Origin: Pseudo-nitzschia pungens
Taxonomy: Eukaryota; Bacillariophyta; Bacillariophyceae; Bacillariales; Bacillariaceae
Length of the DNA: 64,000 nucleotides
Reading direction: 5' to 3'
Assembly: GCA_037355855.1 (NCBI GenBank)
Contig: CM074760.1
Span: forward strand, 2,224,501-2,288,500
Shown: positions 33,232 through 41,943 of the stretch, piece by piece
Layout of the letters: each line of letters opens with the position of its first letter
How positions within the stretch are numbered: the stretch's first letter is position 1
Translations under genes and position numbers: made by a program
Notes under the pieces: model-generated
Database searches by the model: none
Seen by the model: the letters and a program-made list of their open reading frames with translations, nothing else
Told to the model about the DNA's origin: nothing

Positions 33232-36024
33232 CTACTCCTCACAAGGATACTTCTGTTTCATATCCTGTAGCGTTTCGATTTGCTCTGTGGACAGGTGTGC
33301 TTTGGCAATCTCCATTACCTCGTTCGTGATAGTTTTCGCTTGGTCTGCAAACTTCCCATAATTCTCTGCTATCTTCTTTCCCACCTCTGTATCCTTAATT
33401 GTAATATCCTCTTGCTCTAACTTCTTCAGTATAGCGTCATCCCCTTCAGTCCAGCAAGGAACAGCATCAACTGGAGGGTCATCCTTCACTGCTACTACTG
33501 CATTCAGTATCTCCTCTTTCCTCTTTAGACCAGTAGGCTTTTTTCCAAGCTTCCACTCGTAGATTTTTTTAATGTCGTTCAGCCGTAGATTTGCCAAAGC
33601 GCCACCGCATGACTGAATTAGCGCTTTACACTCCGTTTCCCTCTTCGCATATACCTCCGCTCTTGCCTTTGCGGATTTCATTTCTTCGATCACTTTTTCG
33701 CGACGCGCTCGTTCGTCGGCAATGTGCTGGTCGTGGCAGTTGTACGGTCTTCCTCCAAGAACGATGTACTTCTTTCCCGCCGTATTTGCCTTTGCAATCG
33801 CGTCTTGGATCGCGCGCGCCGTAGTTGCTTCTGATCTCGTAACTCGTTGCTGATTCCGTGGTGCTTTCTTACGAAATACGTCTCCGTAAAATCCATAGTC
33901 GATCAGCGTTTCGATGGCTAAGGTGTTTCGTCGTTCGAGTTCCAGTAGCTCCGCCGTTGCTGGATCCTTTGCTTCGTCGATATCTCCGTTTGGCAAAATC
34001 ATGAGCTCGTGAACTATGTTACGATTTCTGAGACAGTTTCGTGTGAAGGGACTAATTCCAACCTTCTCCCAAAAAGATCTTGATTGCTCCCGCGAGAACG
34101 CCGCATCGAACGCAGACTCTAGTTGCGTACCCGTCGTGGTATCTCGTAATCCGAACACCATCACTGGATAGTCGCTCCCTCGCAGCGATTTGTGTTCTAA
34201 ACAACGGACTCTATGTAGTTTGTCCCTATTCCGTTGATAGACCATCTTGAAGGGATTGTAGCTACAGTCAGTAACTTGTGTGACGTGAGTTGTGTTCGGT
34301 ACTCCCGGTAATAGTAGCACACCCTTTACACTCAGTTCCTGCAGTAGCTTTTTATCAAGACTTCCAGGACCGGAATCAACGATTAACAAGACCCATAGAC
34401 CTTTTGCTGGCTTTACGTCTGGGTACAACGGAACAATACTTGTTAGAACGTACTTACAAAACTCGTCGCTGTCCATTCCGGCGTTGGCGTTGCAATTAGC
34501 CGTGTGCGGACGTTTAGTGATAGACTTGAAGCCCCAAAGCCCATTGCAGGTCCCGCCACGATCCAGTTCATTGGTGAAACTGCGGGAGATTCGTTTACTG
34601 TCTTCCGTCGCTGCGCTGCTCTTCAGTTGAAAGTGTACAGGAATAGGATCGCCAGCAGCGGTACTTCCTCCAACCATGGTACAACGTGAGTTGCTTTTGT
34701 AGGCCTTCATTGCACCCTTTGGCAAACTCGCGCTCCGTGGACTATACTCGGTCACTGGACGTCCGCCCGCACGACTGCAGGTACCGTCAAGAGTTAATGC
34801 TGTCTCGTCGACGTTGAGGATACGGTGCAATTGGCGCGGCAAGAATACAAGCTCCCCCTGATGCCCGTCGAACTTTTCGATCTCAGTTGGCAGACGAGCA
34901 AATCCCTTCTCAAGCAGCAGTGATTTCAAGTTAGTGAACCACTCATTAATCTTGTTGTATGTGGTCCACATTGCTCTCCTCTCTTCCAACTGGGAGTTGG
35001 ACTTGTTGACTTCAATGCTATTAGCAAACCGGGGCTGCAAGCGCCTGTAAAGGCTATTGAAATCTTTCAAAGAACAAGGCCCTCTTGATAGGCATGCTTC
35101 CAGATCCTCCACAGCCTTCTTTCTATTAGGCTTGTATTGCATTCCAGCAGAACAGAGAAGAAAGGAAGTCTCCATTGCTGAAACCAGCGCTTCCTCCACC
35201 TCCAAAGGAATACTAGATGGTCTACCCCGGGGTCCAGTGGAGAGTCCCTTGTTCCCTTGAGTCAAACGCCATCTCAAAGTGTTCATCTTTATATCAGTAC
35301 CATTCATTCTGTTCACTCTATCACATGCCTGCTGTAGGGAGATACGCTTTGGCCCAAGCTGGTCTCTGTACATCTTTTCTGCTGCAAGATAAGACTCTTC
35401 CAATTTGTCCTTCTCCTTCTGTTTGATTGTCATATCATACATCAACTGGGAATGGCTCCTCCTTGGCTTCTTCAAAACAAGAGTTCGGGGATCCTCTACC
35501 TTCTCGCTTGCGTCAGCGTCTACCTTCTTGCTCACGTCGGCGTCGGCGTCGACGTCGATTGCGTCGGCGTCGACGTCGATTGCTCTCTTGTTGCCATTGC
35601 TGCTGCTGGGGATCGTGGTTGAACTTTTGTTTTGGCTTTTGCAGTTTTGGCAAGAGCAAATGCAAATACTATTTCCGCTCACGCTGGTCCCTCTGCACGA
35701 CGCCATAGGGGAGATCGATGGTGCTTTACAGGGTAGAGCAATCGACTTTGGGACCGGCGTCTCCTTCATATACTTGGTCCGGAGTCTCAGCACTCTTCTT
35801 TTGACAGTCCGATTGGCACACTCTGCTTCAGTAAATCCATATACTCTCATAGCATCTGCTGTAGTCAATTTGGTATTGAACTCCTGTACAGCTCCACTAG
35901 CCAGAAGCCTTGCCGCCGCTTCTGTTCTCCTACATACCGGTAGCGCCTGTCCTCTCTTCCAGGATCCAACAGGCACTGGAGGTTCAGCAGGCGGAGCAAC
36001 AGAATAATTGGGATTTTCTTCCAT
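33232..36024 (-). CDS. DDE-type transposase of the TA-flanked transposon
   Basis: 930 residues from ATG 36024. The frame remains open upstream to 36270, but only from a TTG and through a non-coding-looking direct repeat. Catalytic-core signs: LNVDETALTLDGTC (first Asp), WVLLIVDSGPGSLDKKLLQEL (second Asp), then LLPGVPNTTHVTQVTDCSYNPFK (third acidic residue), a DDD-type arrangement as in pogo/Tigger-like DDE_1 enzymes. The N-terminal half has helix-turn-helix-like segments (SLQQACDRVNRMNGTDIKMNTLRWRL) and a basic Asp/Lys-rich linker. The C-terminus has a Lys/Glu-rich helical region. The frame is intact over 2.8 kb, suggesting a recently active element. Confidence 0.8.
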   Translation of the reverse strand: MEENPNYSVAPPAEPPVPVGSWKRGQALPVCRRTEAAARLLASGAVQEFNTKLTTADAMRVYGFTEAECANRTVKRRVLRLRTKYMKETPVPKSIALPCKAPSISPMASCRGTSVSGNSICICSCQNCKSQNKSSTTIPSSSNGNKRAIDVDADAIDVDADADVSKKVDADASEKVEDPRTLVLKKPRRSHSQLMYDMTIKQKEKDKLEESYLAAEKMYRDQLGPKRISLQQACDRVNRMNGTDIKMNTLRWRLTQGNKGLSTGPRGRPSSIPLEVEEALVSAMETSFLLCSAGMQYKPNRKKAVEDLEACLSRGPCSLKDFNSLYRRLQPRFANSIEVNKSNSQLEERRAMWTTYNKINEWFTNLKSLLLEKGFARLPTEIEKFDGHQGELVFLPRQLHRILNVDETALTLDGTCSRAGGRPVTEYSPRSASLPKGAMKAYKSNSRCTMVGGSTAAGDPIPVHFQLKSSAATEDSKRISRSFTNELDRGGTCNGLWGFKSITKRPHTANCNANAGMDSDEFCKYVLTSIVPLYPDVKPAKGLWVLLIVDSGPGSLDKKLLQELSVKGVLLLPGVPNTTHVTQVTDCSYNPFKMVYQRNRDKLHRVRCLEHKSLRGSDYPVMVFGLRDTTTGTQLESAFDAAFSREQSRSFWEKVGISPFTRNCLRNRNIVHELMILPNGDIDEAKDPATAELLELERRNTLAIETLIDYGFYGDVFRKKAPRNQQRVTRSEATTARAIQDAIAKANTAGKKYIVLGGRPYNCHDQHIADERARREKVIEEMKSAKARAEVYAKRETECKALIQSCGGALANLRLNDIKKIYEWKLGKKPTGLKRKEEILNAVVAVKDDPPVDAVPCWTEGDDAILKKLEQEDITIKDTEVGKKIAENYGKFADQAKTITNEVMEIAKAHLSTEQIETLQDMKQKYPCEE

Positions 36025-36047
36025 TTTTTGTGTACTCAGTTTACAGT

Positions 36048-36372
36048 CCGTTTCTCGAAAACGACTCCACCAATCGATCCGCAAATTGGAGGCCTTGTCT
36101 ATCTTGATATAATAGAGGTGTACGAAGTGGTCCGGTCCGGATCCGTCAAGGTGGGGAGGAGTTATTAATTTTCGCCGTAGTTGGACCGGTTTTTGCTTGT
36201 ACTTCTTTAGGGGGTGTGTGCTCAGTGTACAGTCCGTTTCTCGAAAACGACTCCACCAATCGATCCGCAAATTGGAGGCCTTGTCTATCTTGATATAATA
36301 GAGGTGTACGAAGTGGTCCGGTCCGGATCCGTCAAGGGGGGGAGGAGTTATTAATTTTCGCCGTTATTTGGA
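36048..36372 (-). repeat. Direct repeat of ~189 bp near the transposase start
   Basis: Two copies (about 36048-36185 and 36236-36372) share CGTTTCTCGAAAACGACTCC, AATTGGAGGCCTTGTCTATC and AAGTGGTCCGGTCCGGATCC. On the minus strand one copy can be read as RIDWWSRFRETDC...LRRKLI...LYYIKIDKASNL. Two related units occur in the deletion derivative at 46498-47525. Confidence 0.8.
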
Positions 36373-37172
36373 CCGGGGAGTTTTTCGATCGAAAAAAAAG
36401 ACCGGATTTTGCTGCTGTTTTGCCAGTTCGATCCTCGGTTCCAAGCGCTCCAATCGATTCGAAACTCGGAGATCTTGTTGCTGTTATAGTAAAGATGGAG
36501 CCACTGAAGTATCAGAATTAAGCTGGGGCTGGTTGTGGAGATAGGGGGGGTGTGACAACTCTTAGTGCTGTGGTTGTTGAAATGGAGTTTTTTTCGAGTT
36601 TTTTGACCTCATTTTGTGGCCTGATGTACGAAAAGGTGAGGCGCGCAATACAAGTCATGTTGGGTACCGTTCGAAAGCTCGTGACCTTGCCATTTCCGTC
36701 ATTGGGTATAAAATAGTGTCCAACGTGTACTGTTAGAGTGATTAGAGTTAGCAGAAACAGGGGACCTTCCGACGTCGCTCTGGCTCATAACCTGGGCTGA
36801 AAAACACCATGACTTTAACCACTAAACCCGTACTGTATCATTTATGTAACCCCCAGATACTTATTTATGGCATGCAATAACAGAAATTTCTTATAATTTT
36901 TTAACGGTCGGGGCCCTTTATTGGAATTTGGAATCCCGTTGAATGAAAACAAAAACTCTATCGGGTTCCAATGACCGGCAAGCATTGTGGGATTTGTTTT
37001 CATTTAGTCAAGAATTCCTTACTTATATTTTATGTAGCTCCAGTGAGGCCCCCCTCCAAGGAGTCATTTAGTAAGTGGTTACTCAGATGACCCTTTTATG
37101 TGTTCCCAAAATACAAAGTTTCATGTATGCCTACATAAAAAAAAATAAGTAATCCTATTTCGGGAATGACTC

Positions 37173-39322
37173 ATTATTATTATTTGTTTCCACGATCACG
37201 AAAGTAAGCACTTAGTAAAGCTTACCGTACCGGTAACGCACAATTACCGCATTACGCATTACTGAATTGCTGTACTTCTTAAGATTTTTTTGGTTCAGTA
37301 GTAATGCGTTAATATTGCTCGTCAGCAAATAAGGAATAACGATAACAATAATACCACATAGAGTCCTGGCAAATAGTGAGACTACAGAAGATACGAGTAC
37401 CGTTCGGTCTCTATTGCATACACTTAGTTACTACAAGGCACTTCCCTAGAGGTACATCGGAATCGATCATGGGGAGGGCGTGATAGGATGTGTTTAATTT
37501 AGAGTGTAAAGAAAAGAGTGAATAAAAGAGTGCGAGCTGAGCTCAGCTCAGCTCTGTATCGTATCGTGACAGCGCTCCGCTAACTCGTAGAATAATAGAG
37601 CTCTGTAGCTCCAGTACTGTATTCTACGGGTAGCGTAGTGTGCGGAGTATCGTAGCGTAGCTCCGCTTAATTATATTCAATCGTGTGCTAGCTTGCTTGC
37701 GCTAACGCGTTGGGTAACTGTCTGGGTCGGGTATGCAGTCATAGTACATACTTCTGTATTATACACCAATGACCCGACCCCGGCGGTAGCATAGTATCTT
37801 AGCATGGTATCATGGTAGGTTAGCATTTTTCAGTATCTCGTAGCATTAGCAACCCTAACCCTGTAGCATTTAGCTACACCATAACAGGTGCTTTACTCGG
37901 GGTACGTACGATTGGTACAAATCGTACGCGACGGCCCTAGTAACTTCTCTAGCATCCATACTAAACAGGATAAGTCTGTTGCTAAGCCTGTTGCTAAGCC
38001 TGTTGCTAAGCCTGTTGCTAAGCCTGTATGCTACCAATTAGCACACAGCTCAGCACTCAGCTCAGCACCTGTTAGTCAGCTACTGGAGGCTGCTGCCTGT
38101 AGCCTCAGTACACTCTCCTACACAGGAGCCTTAGCACAGATCATAGCATCCACCTTGAATATCTTCATAGTAATATGTGAAATCCAGTGAAGTGCTTGAC
38201 GATGGTGTATAACATCTAGCTTGCTGTTCCTTTCAACAATACATTATCATGCCCAAACAATAAAGATCACTGAAGTCTTTTGGTGCATTGGAATAGAGCC
38301 TTATACAATATCTTCTCACACTATCATCAGTGCTATTCTTGCTATTGCTATTGCTATTGCTAGTATTGCATCGCCGCTACCTTTGCTGTCTTGCCAACAG
38401 CTCAATATCATATAACCCCAACAGCAGACACAACGGAGTAAGAACTTAGGTCTGGTGTGTTTGTGTCTTTCCTCGAAGGATCTTCTTCCTCCTTGCATTG
38501 TTTCTTGCCTTTCAACCAAGTTGAGGTGCGGGCACTGGAACCTGGGACTGCAGTTTCAGCTGAGGCTTATGCATGCACATGCAGATGAAGGAATACAACC
38601 TCGTACGTTAACCAAATTATTTGGAAAAAAGTAATGAATTTATATTGAGATAAGGACAAAGTGGATAAGCACAAATTATTTTTAAGTACTGGAGAGGTCA
38701 TTGCTAAAGACGGACTGGGAAGTCTTATTTTAGAAAATCACTACTAATGCATATAGACAGTGGAAAACCTTTTTTGAATACCTCAAAGAAGAATGGTGTG
38801 TCCCTGGTAATTAAGCAACAGTGCTGTACAAAAATTTGACATTGGACTGTCAAACAGTGCATAATTGGCCAGAAGCTTCAATGTGATCAAAAATAATTTT
38901 GAGTTAAAGGCCCAGCAACACTTACAAACTGCTAGTGCTTGGACTGGCTATACTCAACTCATAATGCATGGATTGAATTTGTCCCAGAATTTTGGGAATT
39001 GACCAAAAATTGTCAACCTCAATCTATCCTATTGCCATTTGACGGCACGAAACAGTATTAAAACAAAGGATTTCAAAAAATGACTGGGAATAAAAAACAA
39101 AAGTGCACAAAAAGCTACCCCCACACTACTATAAACCTCTGTATTGGCCTAGATTGATCAAGTTCATGCTACAGAGTAGTCCCCCCCTTTCTATTCCTAC
39201 CAGTCAAAGAGAGTAAAGTGCCATCTTTCCTTACCATGAATACTATGAATATTAAAAATGTTGATGTCAAAATGATTCCAAGAGAGAAGTGTGAACTTGC
39301 CCTTCGTCATTGTCCTCGTTCT
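37173..39322. other. Gene-free region between transposon and Iwr1-like gene
   Basis: No gene supported. 37530-37890 is an unusual run rich in TAGC/AGCTC words (GAGCTCAGCTCAGCTC, GTAGCGTAG, TAGCATGGTA). A 12-base CCTGTTGCTAAG repeat (about four copies) lies at 37974-38030 and a TGCTAT hexamer repeat at 38336-38362. 38600-39250 is AT-rich and featureless. Confidence 0.5.
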
Positions 39323-40945
39323 TCACTTTAAATCTTGTTCCCAGTCATACTCATGATATCCGTCCAAGTCGGTTTCGCAATAGTGATCGTTGTATCGCTG
39401 TGAGGGTCGTTGGTGGTAATGCTGGACATTGTAGTATTCGTTGCATTCTTCGTCGTCGTCGTAAAGGTCTTCGTCTGGATAATCGTTCCCTCCGTACTCT
39501 TCGCAATTTGAATCCATGTCGTCCCCATCGTTCTGGTCGTCGTCCCAACGCTCGTTTTCGTCATCATACGTTTCAAAGACAAGTTCCCCTTCAGAATTCC
39601 AATGATAAGCGACCCCATTGCTTAATTCAGCCCTAGTAATGTTCTTAAAGATGTTTGCACCGTCATGATCGCAATAGAATTTCGCAGTGTTGAAATTGTT
39701 GGTGCCATCCTTCGAAAAATGCTTCGTATTGGATGAATTATCGGGATTCTTGACACAATGATTCGCACAAGTGGCATTTTCGCTATGAGCAGGAGGACGA
39801 TCCAAGTAAAACATATCGTAGACATAATTGGAGGTGTCTCCACCGTAAATCTCCAGGACTTCGCAGACTCGAACGTGGCCGATCACTTGTGCCACCTCGT
39901 AGGGAGTGCGACCATCTGCGTCCACCGCCTCCATCAATTCAGACCGAAGCTGCGAATAATAGGCGTGGTTGTGACGTTGGTTGCTGAAGTACTGTAGGAC
40001 TTCGTTGGCGACTGAGGGATCGTTCCACAGGGCACAGCAATGCAAAATATTGGTTCCGTCATCCTGTAGGCTCCAGGACATCCATGCTCTTTGCTTGGAG
40101 ACATCCTGTAGGGTAAAACGAGGATCAGTTGTCAGCTGCCGAAAGTGAAACTCGACAGTGGTGTCCCCCTGTTGAACAGACCGCAGACTTTCATCTACAA
40201 TTCGCGTCCACGGATCCAACACTTTTAATCTTTGTTTTTGGGATTTTGTTCTGCGTTGTTGTAGTTGCCTGGCCTGGTTCAATACAGGAACTACAAGCGA
40301 AGATTTTCCAAGATTACTCTTGTCAGACAACATCAGCGAGTCGGCAGCAACTGTGGAAGTATCCAAGAGGGTAAGTTTGCGGCGCTTGTTCGATCGGGGA
40401 CCACCTTCACTAAAACCCATTTCTTCGTTGTTGTGATAGTTTCTGTGATCAAAGATGTCGCCTCCATCCCCAGATACAAACATGGCAGTAACAATCCGAT
40501 AGCTATCGCAAGAAGTTCCTTTTTTTGTTTCTTGTTCGTCTTTTGCGTAGTCCTGGATCCTGTCGAGGTTATTTGTTATATCAAAATTGCAAGTTCCATC
40601 TTCAACATTCTCGTTTTCAACTACTCGTTTCCAAATGGCAACTGAAGAGAGTTGGCTTCTGGAGGAAATAGGTTGAGGACGTTGTTGCCCGTGCCCGTGT
40701 TGCTGTCCATTGAAAGATCCTGGTTTTCCAACGGAGCTTGGGGCTTGTAAGAGTCTCTCATTCGCAGCACTCGTAGCACAGTTCGAATGTACACTCTGAG
40801 TCACATTCGCAGCACCGTCAGAGTTGTCATTGTTCACCAATCCCTCAAGTTGGATGCAAAAAATGGGACTCTCCGTTCGTCGACGTTTTATTCTCAGGAT
40901 AGTGCTCGTTCGTGTTGTCATCCTTGTCGTTTTGCTTTTGTGCAT
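39323..40945 (-). CDS. Iwr1-like protein with ankyrin-repeat insert
   Basis: Single-exon ORF, 540 residues from ATG 40945. Both ends look like Iwr1 (RNA polymerase II nuclear-import factor; Iwr1 domain): an N-terminal STILRIKRRRTESP, and C-terminal NYVYDMFYLD followed by GDDMDSNCEEYGGNDYPDEDLYDDDEE, matching the family's YDxYYxD and DSNxExxxxNDYPDE signatures. Between them, about residues 240-370 read as ankyrin-type repeats (DDGTNILHCCALWNDPSVANEVLQYF and DADGRTPYEVAQVIGHVRVCEVLEIYG). Iwr1 proteins help carry assembled Pol II into the nucleus; what the ankyrin part binds is unknown. The remainder is Ser/Asn-rich linker. The family call rests on remembered motif patterns and should be checked by profile search. 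Confidence 0.6.
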   Translation of the reverse strand: MHKSKTTRMTTRTSTILRIKRRRTESPIFCIQLEGLVNNDNSDGAANVTQSVHSNCATSAANERLLQAPSSVGKPGSFNGQQHGHGQQRPQPISSRSQLSSVAIWKRVVENENVEDGTCNFDITNNLDRIQDYAKDEQETKKGTSCDSYRIVTAMFVSGDGGDIFDHRNYHNNEEMGFSEGGPRSNKRRKLTLLDTSTVAADSLMLSDKSNLGKSSLVVPVLNQARQLQQRRTKSQKQRLKVLDPWTRIVDESLRSVQQGDTTVEFHFRQLTTDPRFTLQDVSKQRAWMSWSLQDDGTNILHCCALWNDPSVANEVLQYFSNQRHNHAYYSQLRSELMEAVDADGRTPYEVAQVIGHVRVCEVLEIYGGDTSNYVYDMFYLDRPPAHSENATCANHCVKNPDNSSNTKHFSKDGTNNFNTAKFYCDHDGANIFKNITRAELSNGVAYHWNSEGELVFETYDDENERWDDDQNDGDDMDSNCEEYGGNDYPDEDLYDDDEECNEYYNVQHYHQRPSQRYNDHYCETDLDGYHEYDWEQDLK

Positions 40946-41943
40946 TCTCCCACATCAGATGGGGTCTCTATTCGTACCGGTGTTGAGTAACCTTATTCAA
41001 TTTTGTGATGTTTCAGCACGGTACCGGTAAGGTTACCTTGCACTTGACCCTGGTACGGGGTACATACGAGCAAGGTTTACCGCATGCTCATATTCAGTAA
41101 GGTTACCGGTACTAAGTAAATTAACCTTACTTGTGAACTTTTTTAAAATTCACTGGTGCGACACGGGCCTGCGATCGAAATACCGTCCAATGTACAGTAG
41201 GTGAAAGGTAACTTACTGGTACAACATGTCCGATGTCTGGTCAAAATTTGAGAAAATAAGGGGTGTAAGTAAGATTACAGAACAGGGATGATATCGGTAA
41301 GTTACTCGTACGAACGTACGTAAACCTCACTTGCATGTTATGAATGCTTTTTGTCGTGAATACGAGTAAGCCTTAAGGTTTACCATCTGAATTGCGGACG
41401 CAATTTTTCAGGAAAAATTACCGAAAATGTTATGAGAAAGTCGAGAAGCTCTGTTTGTAAAGCTCCGTCGATTGAAGATGGTGCATTATTTCAAAAGTTG
41501 TGGTCAGAAATATCCTTTCTTATAGCGATCACCGAATAACAACCGCGAAACGAAATTCATTGGATCTATTTTTCTTCATTCATTATAGTACGATTATTTC
41601 CAGTGCCCTTATCCGCCGGAATGTCTCATCTCGATATCAATCTCACTCTTCACATCTAAGGTTTGATGCCTTTCTTCCCCGATACAGATCCTGCAGCTTG
41701 TCAAGAGTATTACGTATTGTTTTGGTGTCTTGAAAAGGAAGAAGAATTCATCCATCCAACTGTCCTGAAAAAATCCTCACCAAAAATCTGTTTCGAAATT
41801 ATTGTGTTTAAGCGTTTCGACTGCTCATGTCGTACCGCGTAGCTTGCTATGATTCTTGTAGCATATCGATGACGGTCGTACCATGAAGAACCATACGTCC
41901 TACTGAATTCGAGACGTACACTGGTGACAACGACAGGAGATCC
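40946..41943. other. Spacer between Iwr1-like and exchanger genes
   Basis: No gene supported. It holds dense spacer-motif clusters at 41020-41130 (CGGTACCGGTAAGGTTACC; GTAAATTAACCTTAC) and 41270-41390 (GTAAGATTACAG; GTAAGCCTTAAGGTTTACC). Confidence 0.55.

Larger units (their letters stand above)
32935..36830. mobile_element. Pogo/Tc1-like DNA transposon, autonomous-looking, TA-flanked
   Basis: Ends are inverted: CGAGTTTAGTGGTTAAAGTC on the left and the complement of CGGGTTTAGTGGTTAAAGTC on the right, continuing into CATGGTG. TA precedes and follows the element (32933-32934 and 36831-36832). It carries a full-length transposase on the minus strand and a ~189-base direct repeat behind the transposase start. 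A deletion derivative lies at 46498-47525. The TA target and the DDE-type enzyme fit the Tc1/mariner/pogo group. Confidence 0.75.
32664..37172. mobile_element. Long-inverted-repeat element split by a younger transposon
   Basis: Left arm 32664-32929 and right arm about 36930-37172 are imperfect inverted copies. Both begin GAGTCATTCCCGAAATAGGA and share ACTTTGTATTT, GTCATCTGAGTAACCACTTA, GGAATTCTTGACT and CAACGGGATTC in the same order. ATT flanks both ends (32661-32663 and 37173-37175), a plausible 3-bp target duplication. Without the inserted transposon (32935-36830 plus one TA) it would be about 0.6 kb with no coding capacity, a foldback or MITE-type element. Confidence 0.7.

Noticed and set aside
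37850..37863. AACCCTAACCCTG, telomere-like
   Set aside because: Only two units of CCCTAA; too short to call an interstitial telomere.
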